Shown piece after piece: positions 32,536 to 37,490 of a DNA stretch of 37,490 nt. The position numbers were made by a program, and so were the translations under genes. The notes under the pieces are model-generated. The model was not told the DNA's origin and made no database searches. It was given only the letters and a program-made list of their open reading frames with translations. The stretch spans positions 1 to 37,490 of the forward strand of contig JBFLYM010000006.1 in NCBI GenBank assembly GCA_040757035.1, read 5' to 3'. Source of the stretch: JAHJBR01 sp040757035 (GTDB lineage Archaea > Micrarchaeota > Micrarchaeia > Anstonellales > Bilamarchaeaceae). How positions within the stretch are numbered: the stretch's first letter is position 1; each line of letters opens with the position of its first letter.

Positions 32536-33846
32536 CTAAATTTTGGCGAGAAGCCACTTCCAGAGTGGAATAAAATTTATTTTTTTTTTCTTTATTTTTT
32601 CTTCGGCTTCGTAGTCTGCGGTTATAACGAGAAGTTTTCTACACTTTAATTCACGAGATGCTTTGATCAAAGCTCTTATTTCGTATTTTTTCTTTTCTCT
32701 GTCGCTGATATCATGACAGACTTGGATAAGTTCTTTTACTTCTATACCTTCCTTCACCACGAAATCGACCTCCTTATTATAATCTTTCCAATAAAAGATT
32801 TCGATGGTAGGTTCGTTGAGCTGCTTCCTTCGAAGTTCTATCGCAACAAGCGCTTCTTCAAGTCTTCCAATGTTCTCGCTGAAGCGAAATCCAATCGCAT
32901 TGCTCAAACCAACATCAATTGGATAAATTTTTCTTGGTGTTTTTTCCTGATCTTTAATTTTAAAAGAAAACGCTTTAACAAAAAACAGCAGTTGCGCATC
33001 CTCAATGTAGCCTGAAAATTTTTCTACTGTATCGGTAGAAAGTTCAAGCCATGCCCCAATGCTGCGAAATGTGACTGGCCGTGCGATATTTGTCATATAG
33101 AACCGTACAAGTGCCCTCAGTTTCTCAGGCTTTCGTATCCTATGCCTTTTTTCTACATCCTTTGTTACAAGGTCATCTATATAAGTAAGTAACAGTCTCT
33201 TTTTTTCCAATGAAAGAATAACTTCAGGAAATCCACCGTATTCTATATACTCTCGGAAAAGCCTCTTTATTTCAATCCGCTTTGATACGACATCAAGTGC
33301 TTCTGTTGTTTCAAGTCCGTGAAAAGTAAGAAATTCCTTGAAACTTGCCGGAAATATATAAAGATCTAGATGTCTTCCTGTCAGCACGGTCGCAAGCTCA
33401 CCTGAAAGAAGCTTTGCAGTAGAACCGGAAACTATTATTTTTGCTTTTTGTAGTTCATGTATTGTTCGAATCCAACGCTCCCATTCGGGTATGTTGTGCA
33501 CCTCATCTAGAAGAATATATGGCTTGCCTTTTGGTTGTAACAGTTCTATATATAACTCATATATTTCGCATAGTAATTTCGGATAAAACTCCGCAAATCG
33601 ATGATCTTCAAAATTCATTATTAAGATTTCTTCCTTAGCCACTCCGTTTTTAATTAAATGTTTTGCAAATTGCCGGAGAATATAGGATTTTCCAGACCTT
33701 CGCACACCCATTATTGCAAGCACTGCGTTTGATTTTAGAAATGCACAACATTTACTGAGGTAATTTGTTCTTTCTTTTCCAGTTTCAAGTTCTCTGTTCC
33801 AAAAATTCCAGTCTTCTAGTATTTCAATAAGCAGGTTTCTTTCCAT
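32536..33846 (-). CDS. AAA_14/DUF4143 ATPase
   Basis: 436 aa. N-terminal ATPase with Walker A MGVRRSGKS (about 46-54), Walker B YILLDEVHNIPEWERWI, and the sensor IIVSGSTAKLL; then the DUF4143 part: YIEYGGFPEVILSLEKK, a winged helix (PVTFRSIGAWLELSTDTVEKFSGYIEDAQLLF) and a C-terminal restriction-like fold with FYWKDYNKEVDFVVKEG. Such ATPases are spread by transfer among archaea and bacteria and have no agreed function; links to toxin-antitoxin or DNA-repair roles have been proposed. It is one of three STAND/AAA-type ATPases in this window. Confidence 0.88.
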   Translation of the reverse strand: MERNLLIEILEDWNFWNRELETGKERTNYLSKCCAFLKSNAVLAIMGVRRSGKSYILRQFAKHLIKNGVAKEEILIMNFEDHRFAEFYPKLLCEIYELYIELLQPKGKPYILLDEVHNIPEWERWIRTIHELQKAKIIVSGSTAKLLSGELATVLTGRHLDLYIFPASFKEFLTFHGLETTEALDVVSKRIEIKRLFREYIEYGGFPEVILSLEKKRLLLTYIDDLVTKDVEKRHRIRKPEKLRALVRFYMTNIARPVTFRSIGAWLELSTDTVEKFSGYIEDAQLLFFVKAFSFKIKDQEKTPRKIYPIDVGLSNAIGFRFSENIGRLEEALVAIELRRKQLNEPTIEIFYWKDYNKEVDFVVKEGIEVKELIQVCHDISDREKKKYEIRALIKASRELKCRKLLVITADYEAEEKIKKKKINFIPLWKWLLAKI

Positions 33847-33994
33847 ATGTTAACTATAATTGACAAAAATTTAAGAATATATCGTTTATAGTAGACATTC
33901 TTCGCTGTCCACCAACTCGCTTGAATAAAAATAAAAAATATATTTTTAATTAATTAGCGGATAATATAGCGTACGCTTTTACATTATAAATTTG

Positions 33995-34069
33995 TTATAA
34001 TTCTCCAACGCGGCGCTTCATTCTTCTTTTAAGGCGCTTTCTTTTTTTCTTTACCCATTTCCAGCGCAT
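33995..34069 (-). CDS. Ribosomal protein eL41 (24 aa)
   Basis: The minus frame from the ATG at 34069 encodes MRWKWVKKKRKRLKRRMKRR plus VGEL. The family pattern is MRxKWxKKRxRRLKRKRRKMR, so the match is close and the length (about 25 aa) is right. It lies 150 bp downstream of the SSU gene. The frame is open further upstream to an ATA codon at 34099, preceded by GGGAG, which would add IPRKWKKKGK, also basic; the real start could be that non-AUG codon. A TATA-like CATATAATAAATAA on the minus strand (34126-34139) precedes both. The short length makes it easy to miss. Confidence 0.7.
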   Translation of the reverse strand: MRWKWVKKKRKRLKRRMKRRVGEL

Positions 34070-34145
34070 TTTGCCTTTTTTTTTCCATTTTCGCGGTATG
34101 TCTCCCAAACAATCAACCTAAAAATTATTTATTATATGCACAACC

Positions 34146-34164
34146 AGATTTCAAGAGTTACCAA
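34146..34164 (-). promoter_or_regulatory. Pre-SSU processing BHB, trailer strand
   Basis: Pairs with 36266-36281 as described for the leader strand. Between it and the SSU 3' end lies a perfect 10-bp hairpin ACTTTATTCT/AGAATAAAGT (about 34188-34214). Confidence 0.82.
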
Positions 34165-34243
34165 GAAGAACTCGCTTGCAACTACCAGACTTTATTCTGA
34201 TATTAAGAATAAAGTTTTGGAGGTGATCTATCCGCAGGTTCCC

Positions 34244-34286
34244 TTCAGCCGCAGCGCAAATATACTAAAAACAATTTGCCCAGCGT
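34244..34286 (-). other. SSU intron 10 (43 nt) in helix 45, about E. coli 1514/1515
   Basis: Central helix CCGT:GCTG with one mismatch, bulges AG|A and AA|G, intron stem CGCTGGGCAAAT:ATTTGCGCTGCG (10 of 12 pairs). Splicing gives ATCCGTAGGGGAACCTGCGGAT, a consensus helix 45 with its GGAA loop. Confidence 0.8.
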
Positions 34287-34306
34287 CTACGGATACCTTG
34301 TTACGA

Positions 34307-34363
34307 TTGCTAGCCCATAACTGACAGATCTTGATCTTATTTTATATACATCAGTATAAGGTT
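34307..34363 (-). other. SSU intron 9 (57 nt) at the decoding site, E. coli 1494/1495
   Basis: Central helix GCTA:TAGC (perfect), bulges AG|A and AA|T, inner stem ACTGAT:GTCAGT. Splicing gives GGGCTAAGTCGTAACAAGG: A1492, A1493 and G1494 directly before the cut, as universally conserved. Unspliced RNA would have GCAATCGTAAC there. Confidence 0.9.
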
Positions 34364-34483
34364 CTTAGCCCTCCTCACGCATTTTCAATTCGAACCCAGC
34401 AAAAACCGGGGCCTCATCGAAGACGCATTTGGATGACTTGACGGGCGGTGTGTGCAAGGAGCGGGGACGTATTCACCGCGGTA

Positions 34484-34538
34484 TTGCACCAGCATTAACC
34501 TTCATTGAAAACTTCCTTGAAAAAGTAGTTAACACTGT
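34484..34538 (-). other. SSU intron 8 (55 nt, about E. coli 1363)
   Basis: Central helix TCAT:GTGC with one mismatched pair, bulges CA|A and AA|T, intron stem CAGTGTTAAC:GTTAATGCTG (10 pairs, two G-U). Splicing gives CGCGGTTCATCATACCGCGG, a normal-length hairpin before TGAATACG. Confidence 0.75.
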
Positions 34539-34828
34539 TGATGAACCGCGATTACTAGGGATTCCACGTTCACGAGGCTGAGTTTCAAGCCTCGATCCCA
34601 ACCAAGAACGGATTTAAGAGATTAGCTTCGCCTTTCGGCGTTGCAGCCCGTTGTTCCGTCCAATGTATGCCGCGTGTAGCCCACAGGGTTCGGGCCATAC
34701 TGACCTACCGTCGCCCACTCCTTCCTCCCATTTAACACGGGCAGTTCTTTTAAAGTGCACCCCATCCTGAGATAGAGTTTGCAACTAAAAGTATGGGTCT
34801 CGCTCGTTGCTGGACTTAACCAGACAGT

Positions 34829-34853
34829 TTGTGCTCCTGCTAATTTACAGGAT
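34829..34853 (-). other. SSU intron 7 (25 nt, about E. coli 1080)
   Basis: The smallest of the set. Central helix GTGT:GCAC (one G-U), bulges GA|A and AA|A, a five-pair intron stem TCCTG:CAGGA. Splicing gives GTGGTGTGAACTGTCTGG, the normal length between CTCGTG and GGTTAAGTCC. Confidence 0.82.
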
Positions 34854-34980
34854 TCACACCACGAGCTGACGATGGCCATGCAGCACCTCTCAGCTTGTCA
34901 GGCAAGATCTTCAGTCTGGCCTTCATACTGCTGTCGCCTGTGGTGAGGTTCCTGGCGTTGTATCCAATTGAACCGTAGCA

Positions 34981-35023
<43 letters not shown>

Positions 35024-35061
35024 ACCTTGCGGTCGTACTCCCCAGGCGGTAGACTTAACAA

Positions 35062-35121
35062 TTGAATTACTGAAAAGCACGATCTAAAACTAAAACATTT
35101 ACACTATCACTTTTACAGTAT
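35062..35121 (-). other. SSU intron 6 (60 nt, about E. coli 870)
   Basis: Central helix GAGT:ATTC (one G-U), bulges AG|A and AA|T, intron stem TACTG(T)AAAAG:CTTTTCAGTA. Splicing gives GTGCTGTAGAGTAGTTGTTAAG, which has the normal spacing between GTGC and GTTAAG. Confidence 0.83.
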
Positions 35122-35210
35122 CTACTCTACAGCACTTCCAAAGCTTACGCTATGGAAACACCGAAGTCTACATAATTTACAGCTGGGACTACTCGGGTAT
35201 CTAATCCGAT

Positions 35211-35263
35211 TTGAACACCGAACAATCTTTCAGAAAAACCTGATTGCTCGCTGGCTCGCTGTT
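35211..35263 (-). other. SSU intron 5 (53 nt, E. coli 781/782)
   Basis: Central helix GAGC:GTTC (one G-U), bulges AA|A and AA|A, intron stem CGAGCAATC:GATTGTTCG plus a tandem copy of CAGCGAGC. Splicing gives GGGAGCAAATCGGATTAG. To my knowledge 781 is a known archaeal SSU intron site. Confidence 0.88.
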
Positions 35264-35520
35264 TTGCTCCCCCAGCTTTCGTTCCTCACTGTCGGACGCG
35301 TTTTGGGAAGACGCTTTCGCCACTGGGAGTCCTTCTAGGCTCAACGCATTTTACCGCTACCCCAGAAGTACTTCTTCCTTCCCCCGCTCCCAAGTCTTAC
35401 AGTATCCACTGCACGCGTTAGAGTTAAGCTCTAACATTTCACAGCGGACTTATATGACCAGCTACGAACCCTTTAGGCCCAATATTCGTGGGTATCACTC
35501 GAGGCGCTGGTGTTACCGCG

Positions 35521-35565
35521 TTAGCCCGCTGTCTGAACATCTATCTAAAAACTTTCAAACAGCGT
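35521..35565 (-). other. SSU intron 4 (45 nt) in the 530 loop, E. coli 525/526
   Basis: Central helix AGCC:GGCT (perfect), bulges GC|A and AA|C, intron stem CGCTGTTTGAA paired over 11 bp with TTCAGACAGCG. Splicing restores GGCAGCCGCCGCGGTAAC, the 530-loop sequence. Confidence 0.92.
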
Positions 35566-35581
35566 GCGGCTGCCACCAGTC

Positions 35582-35637
35582 ATAGACTGTATTTTGAGCA
35601 TATTGAACATAGGTATATAAAACGCATCAAAATATAG
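35582..35637 (-). other. SSU intron 3 (56 nt, about E. coli 508)
   Basis: Central helix GGGC:GTCT (two G-U), bulges AA|C and AT|G, intron stem TATATTTTGA with TCAAAATACA (9 of 10 pairs). Splicing gives GGGCAAGACTGGTGGCAGCC. Confidence 0.85.
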
Positions 35638-35843
35638 TTGCCCACACCCTTATTCTCTTAGCTTTTTACACTAAGCAAAAGGCATTAGCAAAGAGCTAAT
35701 ACCACTCAGATTTCCCTCGTCACGCTTGCGCGCATTGCGAAGGTTTCGCGCCTGCTGCATCCCGTAGGACTATGGCCCTTGTCTCAGTGCCATTCTGGGG
35801 GCCACCACTCCCATGGCCCCTACAGATTATCGGCTTGGTAAGC

Positions 35844-35896
35844 CTGCAAACTTTTCAACCATTTTTAATCAATTAGAAAAAACTGATTGAAAAATT
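35844..35896 (-). other. SSU intron 2 (53 nt, about E. coli 267)
   Basis: Central helix GTAA:TTGC (one G-U), bulges CG|A and AG|G, intron stem ATTTTTCAA:TTGAAAAGT. Splicing restores GGTAACGGCTTACCAAGC, which is otherwise interrupted inside a universally conserved stretch. Confidence 0.88.
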
Positions 35897-36073
35897 CGTT
35901 ACCTTACCAACTACCATAATCCGCCGCAGTCCCATCCTGGGGCCGTTTGTTCCAATTCACAAACGATTTAACAGATGAAGCATTCCAGCATACATCAGCT
36001 ATCGCGCGTTATCCTCAATTTCTCGAGGTTATTCGCGTCCCAAGGTTAGATTGACTACGTGTTACTCAGCCGT

Positions 36074-36122
36074 TTCGGCCGCTTTTTGACAATGCTTCGG
36101 AAAAACCTCAGTCAAAAGGCGT
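36074..36122 (-). other. SSU intron 1 (49 nt, about E. coli 100/101)
   Basis: Central helix CGGC:GCCG (perfect), bulges AG|A and AA|A, intron stem CGCCTTTTGAC:GTCAAAAAGCG (10 of 11 pairs). Splicing gives GGCAGACGGCTGAGTAACACG, the expected conserved sequence. Confidence 0.88.
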
Positions 36123-36262
36123 CTGCCGCCTATTCAAGTGAATAGGCCGACTTGCATGGCTTAATCGAAATCTGATAGCAATACCCTCCAGTAGGATCAA
36201 CTGGAGTTACGAACTTAAGAGTTACTAATTGAAATTGACAAGAGAGTTAAATAATTCCCCTC

Positions 36263-36281
36263 TCTTTGGCTCCTGAAATCT
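36263..36281 (-). promoter_or_regulatory. Pre-SSU processing BHB, leader strand
   Basis: Leader AGATTTCAGGAG pairs with trailer CTCTTGAAATCT (34146-34157; 12 pairs, one G-U), followed by CCAA:TTGG as central helix with bulges AG|A (leader) and TA|A (trailer). This is the classic site where the splicing endonuclease frees a circular pre-16S, here about 34159-36263. Confidence 0.82.
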
Positions 36282-36339
36282 AAGTCAAACCAATAAACAT
36301 GGTTTCCAACCGAAGTTTTAATTATCAATTAATCACTTT

Positions 36340-36389
36340 GTTGGTTTACTATATAAATCAAAATGTTGGTTTGCTATATAAATCAAAAA
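36340..36389 (-). promoter_or_regulatory. Tandem TATA-box repeats, likely SSU rRNA promoters
   Basis: Two nearly identical 25-bp units lie head-to-tail. On the minus strand each contains TGATTTATATAG(C/T)AAACCAAC, with a good archaeal TATA box. They are 60-120 bp upstream of the leader processing site and 130-180 bp upstream of mature 16S, a usual place for rRNA promoters. The AAACCAAC part is the shared repeat-family tip. Confidence 0.65.
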
Positions 36390-36454
36390 TTCGGTAAGTA
36401 GTGTTATATTAAAGGATATTTATAAACCTATTTCCTGTTTATGATATTTATGAT

Positions 36455-37342
36455 ATGATTATTATGATAGAGATTGATGGTTCGTATGGCGAATCTGGCG
36501 GACAAATAGTAAGAACCGCGCTTTCGCTTTCAGCGATAACAAAAAAACCGATTAATATTTTTAATATTAGAGCAAATCGACCAAATCCAGGGCTTGCCGC
36601 TCAACACATTACCGCTGCGCGCGCTGTGCGAAATATTTGTCGCGGAACTCTCTCACATTGCGAAATTGGGAGCACAGAACTGACATTTGAACCTGGCGAA
36701 ATTTTTGGAGGAAGATATGAATTTAATGTTGGGACCGCTGGTTCTGTAATTTTGGTTGCGCAGACGATAATTCCTATTCTCCTTTATGCTTCAAAACCGA
36801 GCGCGGTGCGGATAATTGGTGGAACACATGTAATGAAGAGTCCATCGTATGATTATTTTGAAAAGGTTTTCATTCCAGCGATTTCGTTATTCGAAGCGCA
36901 AATAAAATCGCGCATGCTTCGCTCCGGATATTATCCCAAAGGGGGTGGCGAAATTGAATTAAATATCAATAAATCGCAATTAAAAGGAAACGAAATTTGG
37001 GCGCGTGATGTTTGCGAACCTGACGTCGCTGTAATTATCCGAATTTCTGGTCTTCCGCTTGCAATCGCTGTACGCGAAAAAAAAATATTTTTGCAAAATG
37101 AAATTGAACGCGTACAAATTTTTGAAGAACATGGCGAACCTGGAAACGCGATTCTTGCTTGGAATGGATTTTTGGGATCGTATGCTCTTGGAGAACGAGG
37201 AAAGCGTGCTGAAAGCGTTGCGCAGGAATGCTATAATAACTTGCTTATGGAAAAAAATGCTGAAAAAAATGCAGGGAGCGAAGTAGATAACTTAAGTTTG
37301 CCATTTGATAGTGGGCCGTGGGCACGCGATAATAACGCTTAG
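36455..37342 (+). CDS. rtcA: RNA 3'-terminal phosphate cyclase RtcA, apparently shortened
   Basis: Converts RNA 3'-phosphate to 2',3'-cyclic phosphate using ATP. Family motifs: IEIDGSYGESGGQIVRTALSLS, NIRANRPNPGLAAQH, the VGTAGSV loop, GGTHVMKSPSYDYFE and RSGYYPKGGGEIEL. The 295 residues stop about 40 short of the usual 335-340; the last recognisable part resembles ..VDNLSLPF.. in place of VDEHLADQLLPF, and the C-terminal strand with HTKTN is missing. The conserved C-terminal His nucleotidylated in E. coli RtcA normally lies near the VDEHLADQ segment, and His is absent here. TATTTATAA at 36417-36425 precedes two ATGs, at 36455 and 36464. Divergent from the SSU gene. Confidence 0.85.
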   Translation: MIIMIEIDGSYGESGGQIVRTALSLSAITKKPINIFNIRANRPNPGLAAQHITAARAVRNICRGTLSHCEIGSTELTFEPGEIFGGRYEFNVGTAGSVILVAQTIIPILLYASKPSAVRIIGGTHVMKSPSYDYFEKVFIPAISLFEAQIKSRMLRSGYYPKGGGEIELNINKSQLKGNEIWARDVCEPDVAVIIRISGLPLAIAVREKKIFLQNEIERVQIFEEHGEPGNAILAWNGFLGSYALGERGKRAESVAQECYNNLLMEKNAEKNAGSEVDNLSLPFDSGPWARDNNA

Positions 37343-37385
37343 CTTGCGCTAATTCTATATTCTAAATCAATTTGCCATTTGAGTT

Positions 37386-37490
37386 TCACCACCGCAAATC
37401 CAGACTTTTATCACGGTATTTTTCCAGAAAATTATCAAAAATGCTCAAAATTTGTGGTGAAACATTACTCAAAACTGTAAATCTGAAACT
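37386..37490 (-). CDS. C-terminal fragment of a protein running off the window
   Basis: An open minus frame enters from the right edge and ends at TGA (37388-37386). It gives 34 residues, SFRFTVLSNVSPQILSIFDN followed by a charged helix ending KSLDLRW. It has a normal amino-acid mix for a helical C terminus and converges with rtcA 43 bp away. The family cannot be recognised from this piece. It could still be a chance frame. Confidence 0.45.
   Translation of the reverse strand, partial: SFRFTVLSNVSPQILSIFDNFLEKYRDKSLDLRW

Noticed and set aside
35041..35180. Variable-helix expansion rather than an intron at 35062-35121
   Set aside because: The position between GTGC and GTTAAG is not normally length-variable in archaea, and exact removal with a BHB restores the standard spacing.

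Overview
This window comes from an AT-rich archaeon. The evidence is an archaeal SSU rRNA, intron-bearing tRNAs, TATA boxes 20-30 nt upstream of many starts, GGTGA/GGAG ribosome-binding sites matching the SSU 3' end (..GATCACCTCC), and archaeal genes: Dim1/KsgA, Mre11, aIF1, PurP, eL41, RtcA and a pilus-type secretion ATPase. The short intergenic spaces, small zinc-ribbon and DUF357 proteins, and an SSU gene with no 23S or 5S beside it suggest a DPANN-type lineage. The exact lineage cannot be settled from this sequence.

Layout. 1-2.7 kb: a 137-bp arm of a long inverted repeat, a zinc-ribbon protein, dim1/ksgA, an internally deleted IS630-type element, a DUF357 protein, and a tRNA-Arg(TCG) interrupted twice, the second time by about 313 nt inside the T-loop that carry the other repeat arm. 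2.7-5 kb: tRNA-Ile, mre11, a NitT/TauT-type ABC ATPase, tRNA-Trp. 5-9.5 kb (minus): leuC-leuD-purP paralog-purP, with a 65-bp IS630-like MITE and a 26-bp palindrome between the two purP genes. 9.6-16.2 kb: aIF1, a fused double ABC permease, pgk, and two copies of a membrane-protein gene flanking a GC-richer archaeal ATPase, the outer copy trailed by a 40-bp duplicate of the pgk start. 16.4-20.9 kb: two unknown genes, a ComEC-like metallo-beta-lactamase, a site-2 protease and an AAA ATPase. 21-25 kb: a 400-nt gap that may hold an RNA, then a pilus/secretion ATPase with two FlaJ/TadC-like membrane proteins. 25-34 kb: sugar nucleotidyltransferase, FKBP isomerase, TldD, a roadblock-like protein, purB, a DUF4143 ATPase and a tiny eL41 gene. 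34.2-36.2 kb: SSU rRNA (minus). 36.5 kb to end: rtcA and the C-terminal end of one more gene.

The outstanding feature is the SSU rRNA gene. It is about 1,992 nt long, and I can remove ten short insertions (25-60 nt, 496 nt in total). Each removal restores the expected conserved sequence, leaving about 1,496 nt, a normal archaeal length. Eight insertion boundaries form a bulge-helix-bulge (BHB) with a fully paired 4-bp central helix (some G-U) and two 3-nt bulges; two have one mismatch. Three lie in the most conserved places known: the 530 loop, directly after A1492/A1493-G1494, and in helix 45 next to the Dim1 target adenines. A further BHB is formed by the leader and trailer of the pre-rRNA. 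All three tRNAs also have introns. The organism therefore appears to depend heavily on its splicing endonuclease and on RNA ligation; rtcA, a 3'-phosphate cyclase, is the divergent neighbour.

A second theme is one repeat family. The tip TATAC/GCAAACCAAC recurs as IS630 and MITE ends, in the long inverted repeat, in a 6 x 14-bp array, in an 18-bp tandem, and as tandem TATA-containing repeats upstream of the SSU gene, where it may act as promoter.
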